In this document: positions 21,627 to 32,639 of the stretch, piece after piece
Position numbering within the stretch: position 1 is the stretch's first letter
Layout: each line of letters begins with the position of its first letter
Source: Metaphire vulgaris
Taxonomy: Eukaryota; Annelida; Clitellata; Crassiclitellata; Megascolecidae
Reading direction: 5' to 3'
NCBI GenBank assembly: GCA_018105865.1
Contig: CM030851.1
Coordinates: 2,152,469-2,216,468, forward strand
Length of the DNA: 64,000 bases
Position numbers and translations under genes: made by a program
The notes under the pieces: model-generated
The model's input: only the letters and a program-made list of their open reading frames with translations
Database searches by the model: none
Told to the model about the DNA's origin: nothing

Positions 21627-21868
21627 CAGTGAGGCGCTGATATCCGTTACCAAGGCCCTCAGCCAGCCGACTGGTGCAAGGTTACATGATACGGGGCCAG
21701 TGTTCTCATGCAACGCGCCTGTTTACTTCGCGGATTAATCCGCTACTCATTTGCCATCGCCATCTGACGAAAGAAGGCTGAGTCGACCTTAGGGCTCCCA
21801 CGGGAGTTGAACTCGCGACCTTCTGCTCCATTGTCCAACGCTGTTACCACTCTACTAACTTTCCGCCC
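21627..21868 (-). mobile_element. tRNA-derived SINE
   Basis: On the minus strand it starts with a tRNA-like head: TTAGTAGAGTGGTAACAGCG (A box) and GAGTTCAACTCCCG (B box). The family body follows, ending GGATATCAGCGCC. It is nearly the reverse complement of 26481-26773. Not a tRNA gene: no acceptor stem pairs and the body continues for about 170 bp. Confidence 0.85.
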
Positions 21869-21907
21869 TAGTATAGCCTTATATTGTGTTCAAACAATGG
21901 CAGATGT

Positions 21908-21908
21908 A

Positions 21909-21954
<46 letters not shown>

Positions 21955-22005
21955 TGATTTACAGTGGTTCAGGATGCTAAATAAGCCTGCGTGAAACCCG
22001 CTGTA
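21908..22005 (-). repeat. (AAT)n plus short repeat head
   Basis: About 48 bp of AAT followed by ACAGTGGTTCAGGATGC and TAAGCCTGCGTGAAACC, the inverse of the unit at 17384-17512. Confidence 0.65.
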
Positions 22006-22060
22006 TATAAATCTAAATTAAAATATAAATATAAATATCTGTATAAAAATAAAAAAAATA

Positions 22061-22998
22061 TGTGACCCGCTGGGAGAAAAGGTATTATAAGTGGGATCAC
22101 AAATTAGCGGAAATTGCATTTTTATCTTGAAAACTTGAATTTTTCAAAATTACTTTTTGGTATTTTAGACAGTATGATGTGTAGACAATTAAATGATCAT
22201 GTCTTTTTAGTCAAATCTGCATAATTTAGTAGAGATTTGTTTTAAAACTGAGATAGGTAAAAGGTAACATAAGTGGAATTCTGACTTTGACGCTCTGTTT
22301 AATCTTACTTACTAATTTTCACAAAATTTTAATACGTGTGAGCTTAGAACCAGCTGACAAATCTGCAATATCGGGCGATTTTTGTTTCTTTCTTTGCTTA
22401 AAAGTGAAGTTTAATCATATTTTGTGCTGTTATTTATGAATTACAACACTAGTTTCTCGTTCTTTGTTTTCATCATTCCGTTACATATTTTACATCTATA
22501 ATCACTGATTAATATTATCTAATAAGTTTTATTGTGTTCTATTACAGCTTGTTCGTATCTTGTTTAGATTGTACAGTACAACCCTATTATTATGTCCTGC
22601 CCACTTAATACTTATGGTACCTTTTTCAATTACTGTGTTCTAGTTTTAGTAATTATATTTATTTAAATTTTCTACTGATAAATTATGAATACACTGTAGT
22701 TACGGATGAAAACTTTAGAGATATTTTGCATATATGACAATTAATACAGAGATAAATTTTCATCCGTAACTCTTGTATAGTTTTAAAATTTTGAACGCTT
22801 TAATTTCATCAATAATAAATGCTCAATTTCTCAGAATTTTTAATTTGATAGGCATGATGTTTGGATGCTGGTATCTCTGAAATGACAAGGTATATTTCTC
22901 TAAAACTTTGCTGTGACTGAGCTAATATAACCCCGATATATGCAGCATATGTAACTCAAGAACCCCACATATGGTACCTTTTCTTCCAGCGGGTCACA
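22061..22998. mobile_element. 938 bp DNA element, TGTGACCCGCTGG ends
   Basis: Inverted ends TGTGACCCGCTGG..AGAAAAGGTA and the complement TACCTTTTCTTCCAGCGGGT at the right. The right end abuts a (CA)n tract and no target duplication is clear. The interior is AT-rich without a long frame. Phrases such as AAGTGGGATCAC and AAGTGGAATTC repeat inside. The superfamily is not assigned. Confidence 0.65.
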
Positions 22999-23050
22999 CA
23001 CACACACACTCACACACACACGCGCACACACACACACAAACACACACACA
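22994..23050. repeat. (CA)n microsatellite
   Basis: Interrupted CA repeat immediately next to the right end of the element at 22061-22998. Confidence 0.9.
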
Positions 23051-23774
23051 CATATATCTATACATATAAATATAAATAATAAATGAATATAAAATGAAAA
23101 AATATATAAATAATAAAAAATATATAATAGCCTATAGACTAATGCAATTATGCAAATTTGCGCGAGCAAAGTAGGCAATTATGAATGAATTGACAGTGAT
23201 TATTGATTGAAGTGATTTGATAATTCTTTCCAGTTGTCGTTTTTGTAAGGCCAGGCCAGGCCCGCCAGAACTGAGGGTGCAGGGGGAGCAGCTGCACCCA
23301 CTGAAAAAACTTAAGGGTGCCCAGCACTTTCTGGAATTCAAAAACCTTGGCTGCAGTTTAACCCTTGCATTGGATTCATAAAGTGGAACAGCTAAAACGT
23401 ATCAATTTATCAAATGACCAAAGAAATGCACCTCCTGCTAAAAATTTGTTCCGACGGGCCTGTGTAAGATTGTTGCTTTCTTAACGTTTAGGCTATAATT
23501 GGTTGACACGGCGTTTAGGCTATAAGCCTAATTTTCTGAATCCAGATGGTCCAATGCTACCTAAAGCCCATCCGGTTGATGCCCAAAGAAGAACGGTGGT
23601 TGGCCGGAGCCAGTAGAGACCGTATTGTACTGCTAGATCAGTCTTGCTGCTAGACTTTAGAGAAGGGCGGGGCAACGCCTGTCGGCTTTCGTAGCTAACA
23701 GGCTAGGCGACATGCACGATGGTCGTTCGTTTTTATGGAACAACCCTCGTATTTAATAGCAGGCCAACGGTCAG

Positions 23775-24211
23775 CAAGGTTGCCAGTGTGGGTTTTTTCC
23801 TACCCAATCTGGTTTTTTTGGGCCTCGTCTGGTTATTTGGTATTTTTGGCGGAATCTGCGAAAATTAACAAAAATTGCCTGATTTTTGCAGTGAAAGTGA
23901 GAAAATTAGCAGTTTTAAGTTTTCAGTATGTTGAAAAACTCTTTTTTGCTTGCAGAAAGTTTACAAGTTTAAAGTTTACCTCTTTACCTTACTTCTTTAC
24001 CTTACTTGAAAACGAGGAGACGACCTTTTTTCTTTTTTTTGCTTGTCAAGACTTTCTGGAGACATTGTACCCGAAATTATCCCAGAAATTTTCAGATTTG
24101 TCGCAATTGTTATGAATTTTATCATCTTTTTCGACCTTTTTGCGAACCTGGTTATTTCTGGGTTTTTTAAAGGCACGATCTGTTTTTTTTAAATGTTCAC
24201 TGGCAACACTG
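23775..24211. mobile_element. hAT-type element, CAAGGTTGCCAGTG ends
   Basis: Inverted ends CAAGGTTGCCAGTG and CACTGGCAACACTG with a perfect 8 bp duplication ACGGTCAG (23767-23774, 24212-24219). The interior is T-rich and has a TTTTTTTTGCTTGTCA motif at 24035. The open frame through it (23735-24115) is not recognised and is probably chance. Confidence 0.85.
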
Positions 24212-24381
24212 ACGGTCAGAGCCGAACTATAGCGATCCGCTGCAGTTATGCTAATAGTCTGAGTAGGGTCTGCTCTTTTCAGCATCATCCAGCGATTGGA
24301 TACAATTTAAGGTATAGATCTGTTTAGCAGTTTGTGAGAAGCATTTAACTGATTAGGGCCTATATTAATTCTAATGATTAG

Positions 24382-24966
24382 TAACTTAGGGTAAAACCGT
24401 GGGACGCCATCTGAACCTCTTCCAGACGGTTTATATTAGAAATACTTATACCGTTGGAAAGGTCTCGACGAGTAGTATCCAACGACATAAAAATATATTT
24501 TAAAATTATTTTAATAATTTTATTTAGACTATAAAAATATCGCTGTTACAACGGCCCGCGTGTTTATTTTCCGTAAACCGGCAGAAGGTGTATGAATATG
24601 AATCGCGGGACTGCGCCTGTGGTTAATCAGAGCCGATGGGTTAATCTACTCACACGTGACCTGACTACAGTAATGAATATTCATATTCATGTGACTTATG
24701 CACGAAACTTAGCGCAATAAGACAGGCGCAGTCACGCGATTCATAAATATTTATACACCTTCTGCCGGTTTACGGAAAGTAAACACGCGGGCCGTTGTAA
24801 CAGCGATATTTTTATAGCCTAAATACAATTTTTAAAATAAAAATTTTAAAATATATTTTATGTCGTTGGATACTACTCGTCGAGACCTTTCCAACGGTAT
24901 AAGTATTTCTAATATAAACCGTCTGGAAGGGGTTCAGGTGGCGTCCCACGGTTTTACCCTAAGTTA
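24382..24966. mobile_element. Foldback element: 585 bp near-perfect palindrome
   Basis: The left arm begins TTAGGGTAAAACCGTGGG and the right arm ends with its complement CCCACGGTTTTACCCTAA. The arms match over about 290 bp each with a few differences and one AT-rich length change, leaving almost no loop (centre near 24674). TA on both sides is a possible duplication. It contains no frame of its own. Large inverted-repeat elements of this kind are mobilised in trans; the family is unknown. Confidence 0.85.
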
Positions 24967-24999
24967 TAGTTATATCAAGCATTATTTTCATCATCATTG

Positions 25000-25510
25000 T
25001 CGTTGTTGTCATCATCATCATCATAATCGTCGTCGTCATCATCATCTTCACTCATGGCGGCAATAGTTAGGCGTAAATACAAAACCATTCCACTTCACTC
25101 GGTCTTGTGCTATAATCTGCATGTTTTAATATTATTGCTAAATTCTTCTGTTCCGTGTCTTTCTGATGCAATCCATCCATCTTTTTTGTCTCCCTCGACC
25201 TCTGTTTACTTCTCCCTTCTATTTTGTATATATGTAGTTATCTTGCAGGCCATTTTGTTGTTGATTTCCATTCTGTTGACATGAACAAACCGAGTTAGGC
25301 CTATTTTTCTTTTTGGGACTTTGTCGATGACTGTTTTCTGTGCATGCTACTGTCTGTTGTATTATATCTTCGTTTATAAATTTTTGACGTTTGCCTAACC
25401 CAGTATTTCCTTCATACAACTCATTTCTGCAACCAACGCAACTTTGTTTATCAGTCTCTAAAATTAACTAATTGCAAAACAATGCAATCCTAATCACTGC
25501 CTGTATACCA
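25000..25510. other. No gene seen
   Basis: Starts with a (CAT)n-like tract to about 25050. Several frames of 60-76 codons are present but are T-rich and unsupported. Confidence 0.5.
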
Positions 25511-25511
25511 A

Positions 25512-25660
<149 letters not shown>

Positions 25661-26470
25661 TAGGTAATATAATGTGATCAGCCTAATTTATATTGCGCTC
25701 GTTAAGGCTTAATTCCTATGTGCTACATTAGCTTTTTCTCCGGCGCCTGTCTATGTCTTAACCCCTTTTCTGTCCTGTCCTGCATTGTTCTGCCTGTCCT
25801 GTGATCCTGTGACCACCCTGTTTTCTGCTTTTATACTTTTTGTTAATTGTGTGCGCCTGCTTTTGTCACGTTTATTTATTATAACGGCACCGCTTGGTAG
25901 ACCGTTACTACAGTTTCACTGTCTATTGCCCCTAACATATAAGAGCACAGCGAAATTTGATACATTACACGGACCATTTTAGCATCCACACGGTGCCAGC
26001 GGACATGTGAGTGCCTGAGAAATTAAAATCTCTAACTGTCCTGGCATCAGACCCTGGCTGATAGAACATCTCCTGGTTTCAGTTATGCCTTTTCCGAGAG
26101 ACAGTGGTGTAACCAGGCCCTGGCAATTACAGGAAATTGCGGTTTACTTTTTCAGCCGGGTCAGTAAAGAAACACTTTATATTTCTTTAAGATATGTCTA
26201 GAAAATTTCATGATTTTTGCGCATGGAGAATCTTGCATCGCCTATTTATCTGTAACGCTGTTGTATGTAGATTACATTAAACAAATCTGTTGAGTCGCCA
26301 GTTTCTACATGTTCCTTGCCAACCATGGTATCTCTTAGGTCTACTTTGGACAGAGGCCACAATTCCGCTTGGTATAAGGGCGCGTGGGGGAGGACGACTG
26401 CGTCTTATAACCTGAGCTTAGTTCGCACGCTGATCCTGGAGCTCTTCCAGTTATTTGCTAGTTTTGAAAA
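25661..26470. other. No gene seen
   Basis: Mixed-composition sequence. A solitary CAGTGGTGTAACCAGGCCC near 26102 resembles a hAT terminus without a partner. Confidence 0.45.
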
Positions 26471-26480
26471 TGCACTATAT

Positions 26481-26773
26481 GTCGGCGGGAAGTTAGTAGA
26501 GTGGTAACAGCGTTGGACAATGGAGCAGAAGGTCGCGGGTTCAACTCCGCGGGAGCCCTAAGGTCGACTCAGCCTTCTTTCGCTATCTGGCGATGGCAAA
26601 TGAGTAGCGGATCAATCCGCGAAGTAAACAGGCGCGTTGCACGAGAACACTGGCCCGTATCATAAACCTTGCACCAGTCGCCTGCCTAAGGGCCTTGGTA
26701 ACGGAGATCAGCGCCGCCCTATGAGCCTTGAGGCTAGCCTTGAGTGCTCGGGAAGGACTTACTTTTACTTTTT
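26481..26773 (+). mobile_element. tRNA-derived SINE, best-preserved copy
   Basis: The head has an A box in TTAGTAGAGTGGTAACAGCG and a B box in GGGTTCAACTCCG. The body follows (TCGCTATCTGGCGATGG, GCGGATCAATCCGCG) and the tail is GCCTTGAGTGCTCGGGAAGG then T-rich. Flanked by the 7 bp duplication ACTATAT (26474-26480, 26774-26780). Full length is about 293 bp. Confidence 0.85.
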
Positions 26774-26797
26774 ACTATATATGTGCTTTACTGCATG

Positions 26798-26972
26798 CAG
26801 TGGCGTAGCGATTTGGCGGTATATCGGTATACATACCTCCCAAATCAGTCTACCTTAAAGTTTTTTATGTGATTGACATGTGGTTATATGTGGTTTATGT
26901 GGTTTATAGTTAAGATTTATAACCACCCAAAATATTTATACACTCCCAAATCAAATTCCTGGCTACGCCCTG
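26798..26972. mobile_element. hAT-like MITE, CAGTGGCGTAGC ends
   Basis: Left end CAGTGGCGTAGCGATTTGG and right end CTGGCTACGCCCTG. The AT-rich interior repeats TTATGTGGTTTATG. The flanks do not match, so the boundaries or target duplication have decayed. Confidence 0.55.
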
Positions 26973-27059
26973 CTTTTACCGATCCTGATCTTTATCTCTC
27001 CATCACATTTTTCGTTGGGCAGCACTAATTTATTTATATTATTATTTACTGTTTAGGTC

Positions 27060-27061
<2 letters not shown>

Positions 27062-27106
<45 letters not shown>

Positions 27107-27142
27107 TATTTATTGTTATTTATCATTATTTATTATTATTAT

Positions 27143-27181
<39 letters not shown>

Positions 27182-27250
27182 CAGTAGCAGTAGCAGCAGT
27201 AGCAGTAGTAGCAGTAGTAGTAGCAGTAGTATTATATATATATATATATG
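27062..27250. repeat. (ATT)n and (AGT/AGC)n microsatellites
   Basis: Pure ATT to about 27105, degenerate ATT to 27140, then AGT/AGC repeats 27147-27233 and a short (TA)n. Confidence 0.9.
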
Positions 27251-28053
27251 TGTGTGTATTTATGTTTATTTATTTATTGTTATTGATATATTTATATGCA
27301 TTTATTTAGACCTATGCAGCCATTTTTTTAATCACGAATAAAAATATTGCTTGACGTGTATTGGCCATAGCAGGGCTCTGTACTGAGCCGCTCGGGTCAC
27401 ACGTCATCACCCGACGGTCGTAGATTGGCTTGAGAGGGCGTGGTAACAACTGGGCGCAGGCCAGGCCACCGAGCTAGCCCACTAGGGCGGGAGATCCCGA
27501 CTGCATAATAGCAAATCATACGCAGATCTCATGAATAAAATAAGATAGAACAACTGTTATTGGCTGGATGGGACACTGTGATTATAATTATCAGCAAAGA
27601 CTTCACAAATTGTGATTCGTAGCGGAATATAGTTTATTTAGCGCTATGTTGTGTTCTAAGGAGGCATGTCTTACTACTTCTAGACAGTAATTACTAAATA
27701 CATATCTCTTTAGTTAGATAAAACATGACAAAACGCAAGCACAATTACAAAAGATATGGAAAATAAAAATTATTTCCTACATTTGCGTCATAGAAGATAA
27801 CAATCTTATAAAACCCATGGCACGACCGTGCTAAACCCAGTTAGGCCTATTGTAAATATACTATGGTTTATTGTTGAATCTTTAATGGTCTCAGAACTGG
27901 GCCATTGCCGAATAAAACATTTAGAGACAACAGACAACAATTTTGATTGTGACAAACTGAGGCTGATGTAAAGAGTTTTATGAGTGTTTTTTTTTAAACA
28001 CAGATCCTACTGGACAACTTAAAACTAAGATATGATCTTTTTTACTTTTGGAC
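27251..28053. other. No gene seen; one dispersed repeat piece
   Basis: AAATATTGCTTGACGTG at 27341 is shared with 20343. Nothing else is recognised. Confidence 0.45.
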
Positions 28054-28212
28054 TGCCATTAAGCAGTGTTTTATTTAGACACCAGGCCTTTGGGGGTAGG
28101 ATTGACTTGGCTGGAAGGGAAGAGATACAGTTTAATGCAAAAATTTGTGTCGGTGCTAGGATTTGGGAGTATTGTGTCTGATGACAGAATTTTCCCATAT
28201 CAGGTCTGCATA
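28054..28212. repeat. Dispersed repeat cut by the assembly gap
   Basis: Begins CAGTGTTTTATTTAGAC, a hAT-like terminus. Then CAGGCCTTTGGGG and TGACTTGGCTGGAAGGGAAG continue in close match to 44517-44640. The other end is lost in the gap. Confidence 0.6.
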
Positions 28213-28312
28213 NNNNNNNNNNNNNNNNNNNNNNNNNNNNNNNNNNNNNNNNNNNNNNNNNNNNNNNNNNNNNNNNNNNNNNNNNNNNNNNNNNNNNNNN
28301 NNNNNNNNNNNN
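28213..28312. other. Assembly gap (100 N)
   Basis: Exactly 100 N, the conventional size for a gap of unknown length. Frames drawn across it are meaningless. Confidence 1.
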
Positions 28313-28339
28313 GATTTTCCGGACAAGGCGCGGACGCCG

Positions 28340-28620
28340 GTATTATGCATAGCGAGGGCAGCTGCCCTGGATGCGGAGTCCAGGGGCGCCAAAATCGGGT
28401 TTGGGGTTTGGTTTAAGTCGTTAAATGACGACTTTTTTTGACGAAAGGGGCGCCAAAAGCTTAGTGAGGAGCGCCAAAATCTATATGGCGACTTGTTTGC
28501 TTGTCAATGATTTTTTAAGTAAAGCGAAGGGGCGTCAACGCTCAACAGCTTGGTAAGAGGCGCCAAATACCCAAATTATGGATGACGCCCTTTTTTCCTT
28601 TTCTAGATATTTTGTACGTA
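28340..28620. repeat. GGGGCGCCAAA-type dispersed repeat
   Basis: GGGCGCCAAAATCGGG, ACTTGTTTGCTTGTCA and AGGGGCGCCAAAAGC alternate. The same phrases occur at 30905-31170, where they form an insertion within copy C. Confidence 0.6.
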
Positions 28621-29599
28621 ACTGGAATGATGCTCTTCTGGAAATGAACCACAAGGAGAATAACAATATGCAAAGAAAGTACATACTTTACAAATAAGAC
28701 TTAGGCCTATTTAATACACTAATTAAAAACCTCCAAGTTCCAACTTCCAACAAGAATCAAAGTGAAAAATGTTCTTAAAACGTTAAGTAGGAATTGTAGG
28801 TCCTATAATTAATCAGATGTAATTTCCTTTTAAATTGATAAACCTACTTCTGTTCACTTTTGTCTGCTTTGAGCAAACTGCTCTGACCCAGACTATAGAC
28901 CTAATTTAATAAATCGCCGCAAGATTTCTCGAAATTAACTTTTACGCAGAGTTTGGCTTTTACTAGTTCAGGCCTCACCCTGGTGCGCTCACCGGTCCGC
29001 AGATTTTTCATCGATGAGAAAATACGTTCGACATTTGTATTACTGATTGGAATTGCTAAAACGTACCCAACGATTTTTTTGAAAATTTGTAGTATTACAA
29101 TTTTTAAGAAATTCTACCCAGCAGTCATCGATTTTTGACTTTGTCTTCGGTTTTGGAAGAATTTGCTTTACGATGCAATACTCCTTGAACAATTAAGTCA
29201 TCTACGTCAAGTTCGTCAACTGTAGGCCTACTTTCACATGTGCGAATGAATTCTAATAAACTGTCAAACGAATATAGGCCTACTTCTTCAAGACCCAATA
29301 TCTTAAAATTTTCTAGGACGTTGTTTTAAAAATTAAACCACTTTTAATATAGGCCTATGCTAATGTCCAGAGGTAGACATTAAGTGAATCTTTCTTGAAA
29401 GATTGAATCTGACCCGCAGAAAGATGCTCGAAATTCTTGTTGACCAATAACCCAAAAAACTGATCGCTTATTCTTGTAATGAGTTCAGTTTTAACTCCAT
29501 CAATAATGTCATAGACTTGAGAAATAGAAATATTTTCTGATACCCGTTTTTTATTGCTGCGGTAAAGATCTTCATAAAGCTGAGTACGAAGTGTATATA
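28621..29599. other. No gene seen
   Basis: AT-rich; several TAGGCCTA palindromes (28700, 29222, 29274, 29350). Frames at 28953 and 29355 have no recognised content. Confidence 0.5.
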
Positions 29600-30574
29600 C
29601 AGGGTGTAAAAGTGAAAAGGGCACCCCTTTATGATATTTAATATCTCGGCTGCGTGTATAGCGATTTCAATGTAATTTAAAGGCCATATACCTGAGAATG
29701 TTTTTGATGTAATTGCCAAATTTCATGCTGATATCTTTACTGTTTGCTGGAATATGGCCAAAAAACTAAAGAGACCCACATTTTGAAATTGACATTGGAA
29801 TATAACGTCATAATAAAACGTATCGCTTTTTTACTCTAAAAATAGCGTTGTTTTCGTCGCGCCAGACAATGTCAAGGTTTCTTACGGCCAACAGATAAAC
29901 ACAGCAGCATTATGATTGGGTGCAGGACTGTCATGATTTGCTAGGAGAAGATTTTATATTTCAGCAAGACGGAACACCTGCCCACTCTGCTCTCAGGACC
30001 CAGGATTTTCTGGAGCAAAATTGTCAAGATTTCATCAAGAAACATGACTGGCCACCCAACTCCCCAGATATCAATCCACTTGACTTCCACGTCTGGGGAA
30101 TCATGCTCGACAGATATCAAAAGTATCAGCCAAAGCCACAAAACATCACGGAGTTGAAGACTGTGCTGAAGAATATCTGGGAGAGTTTGCCTGATAACCA
30201 GATCAATAAGTCGATACTGTCAGTGAAGAAGCGCTTGTCGGCATGTGTGAAGGCTGAGGGGGCATTTTGAGCAACTGCTCCCGTAGCAAATCATCTGAAA
30301 TCCTCTTTAAAACGGCCTTTTTAGGGCCAAATAAATAAATAAATAAATTTTTATCACTTTATTATGACGTTATATTCCAATGTCAATTTCAAAATGTGGG
30401 TCTCATTAGGTTTTTGGCCATATTTCAGCAAACAGTAAAGATATCAGCATGAAATTTGGCAATTGCATCAAAACATTCCCAGGTATATGGCCTGTAAATT
30501 TCATTGAAATCTCTATACACGCAGCCGAGATATTAAATATCATAAAGGGGTGCCCTTTTCACTTTTACACCCTG
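29600..30574 (+). mobile_element. Mariner-type element with about 220 bp inverted repeats
   Basis: The termini CAGGGTGTAAAAGTGAAAAG and the inverse CTTTTCACTTTTACACCCTG extend as matching arms of about 220 bp (29600-29820 and 30353-30574). TA flanks both sides (29598-29599, 30575-30576), the Tc1/mariner target. Between the arms lies a 5'-truncated transposase. At 975 bp it is an internally deleted, non-autonomous copy. Confidence 0.9.
29920..30270 (+). pseudogene. Tc1/mariner transposase C-terminal fragment, DD37D type
   Basis: About 116 residues carrying the second and third catalytic acids: FQQDGTPAHSA and WPPNSPDINPLDFHVWG. The spacing from the D of QQD to the D of NPLD is 37 residues, the DD37D arrangement rather than classical mariner DD34D or Tc1 DD34E. 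The DNA-binding N-terminus and the first D are missing, so it cannot be active. No ATG is needed in context; the fragment starts inside the gene. Confidence 0.85.
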
Positions 30575-30859
30575 TAGGCCTAGTTAACTGAATACTTTAG
30601 TTTAGATGTTAAGCTGTACCTTTAAAAATTCTGAAATATTATTTATTTCGATTTTCTGATTTAGATTTTTAGTAAATTTTAGGACGGTTGTATGAAATTG
30701 TTGGAAGTGGTGTGCTACTTTTCTGTACTCCTATTTTTTCCGGACACTGTATTGTCCAGATAGACCTTCTTCCGTTTTCTGGACACAAGTTCAAATTTTC
30801 GGACAGTCCGGAAGGAATCCGGACGGTTGGCAACCCTATCAATTCAGAGTCAAATGTAA

Positions 30860-32530
30860 CGAAATGGTCGCGGGGTTGCAAAATGAGGGCCTGAAAAACG
30901 GATCTAGGGGGCAGGGGAGGACATATGTCTCCGGGCGCCGAGGTGAGTGGGCGCCAAAATCGGGTATTTGGGTAAGTGAAATGCACAATAAAGAAGAAGA
31001 ACGTTTGACGACCTTTTTTTGCTTGTCAGCACAACTGTGAAGAGGGGCGCCGTAAGAGCTGAGGGGCGCCGAAAACGATGTGACGACCTTTTCTTTGCTC
31101 GTCAGCATGCTAGGGGCGCCAACGGTACACTTTGCCCTCGGGCGCGCGCCGCATACCCTCGGTCCGCCTCTGGGGTCGCCGGAGATTGTTTATTTCAGGG
31201 ATCTGACGAGTTCTTACCTCAGGGTTCCAGCGGTCACAGTTTAAAATCTATAAATATCTGGCTACTATTTTGCCGTTCCCTTCAGCAACATGGAATGCTA
31301 GTCATGCAATCCCATGCATGCCTGGTCCGCAATAAAACACCTTTTAAAAACCTGAATGATATTACCAATACTATACCTATGTTTCTGGCCGTACAGTAAA
31401 TTCAAACACAGACGACGATACAAGATTTGAACGTATCCTTTATCACTGTCACGTTTGCTTTTCGCGATTCGTTTTATCGAAAAGTTTCTTTATGAGAGAA
31501 ATGGACAAGCATTTGTTCGGCGACTACATAACCAGATATTGCAGACTGTATTGTGCGTGTGAGTCATATTATGGAATTACCGAGCATAAAAATATCATTG
31601 CACATTTCCAAACGTTTCTATTATAATTTACGCCGTTGCATGAAGATGTAGGGTCGCGTGACGCATCGCACATAAAGATTCGCTAACCCTGCCCCGTGGG
31701 ATAAATTTGGCTATAGGCTAGTAGTTGACGTGGCTCAAATAATGAGAAAAAACGAAGCCGGAGGTTAAGGTCCGCCAGGCATCAAAAGTCATTCTAACAT
31801 TACAATTGGTACTATTAAATATTACAGTGTAAATATTATATTAAAAGAATCAGTAAAATTGAATTCTCTTCTTGACTGAAGATTGCCACAACAAAGACAA
31901 CGGCGACAACCAGTGTTTTATACAGGCCAAGAAGCTGATAAGGAAAGAGGCTTCAAAGCATCAATGCGACTTTCCCATCTTGTTTCACTCAGTTGCTTAA
32001 ATATATAATTATTAATTATGTGTGTGTTCATATAATAAATTCTTGGTCTCTCTTGCTACAAATATTATTTATGATTTTCTTTTGAATTATAACTTAAGAC
32101 CAGAGATAATTTGTTACTCGCATTTTGCGTCATTCACTTGCTAGGAAATGAATAACTACGGATTGTCTGTTTCTACGGTTAAGCGCCATTTCTTCATTCT
32201 ATAACTCAAACAGTGTATTTTATAAAGGTGTTACGTAAGATCTTAGTTGAATCGCGAATTTCAATGTCATGTATTGCAGGAAGTTAATGTGTCGTCGAAC
32301 TGTCTTTGTAAAGTGCCATATCAATTAAAGATGGCAAAGTCTTGCGTCAGGAATGCATGCAATTTATCTGAGAGACTCTTCTTCCTTGTCATATATTGAT
32401 ATAGCAGCCTCTGAAATTTGGCAAATAACTGTGCTACCCATATCATGTTGCCTATGTGTTTCTGCAGAGACATTTTTTGCCATTACACTGTCCATGGGTC
32501 CGAATGCCATGAAAGAGCGACCACCCATTC
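30860..32530. repeat. Rearranged third copy (copy C) of duplicated sequence
   Basis: 30880-30900 and 31170-31740 match copy A 5110-5760. 31790-32290 matches 13900-14340 plus 14740-14800. 32370-32490 matches 6400-6455 plus 6841-6910. The segments are in one orientation, but the order differs from A and B, so C is a rearranged or deleted derivative. An insertion of GGGCGCC-type repeat lies at 30905-31170. C lacks the MITEs at 5635 and 6456 and the LINE piece at 14341. Confidence 0.75.
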
Positions 32531-32639
32531 TATTATGAGTCCGCGGTGTCCAGATAGTGCGCATCGCTTCAGACCGCAGTTCAAAAGGTCTGTAGAGTGT
32601 TCGCATGGGCCTGCACTCCTCAGTGAATTAGTTTGGAGC

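Noticed and set aside
23735..24115. 126-codon plus-strand frame
   Set aside because: It spans the left border and interior of a hAT-type element with an 8 bp duplication, is T-rich, and has no recognisable domain.
26490..26560. tRNA gene
   Set aside because: A and B boxes are present but no acceptor stem closes, and the sequence continues into a SINE body with target duplications.
28066..28441. Frames crossing the N run
   Set aside because: The gap size is arbitrary, so any frame across it is meaningless.
30690..30840. Possible element ending GGACGGTTGGCAACCCT
   Set aside because: Only one end resembling hAT termini was found, without an inverted partner or target duplication.
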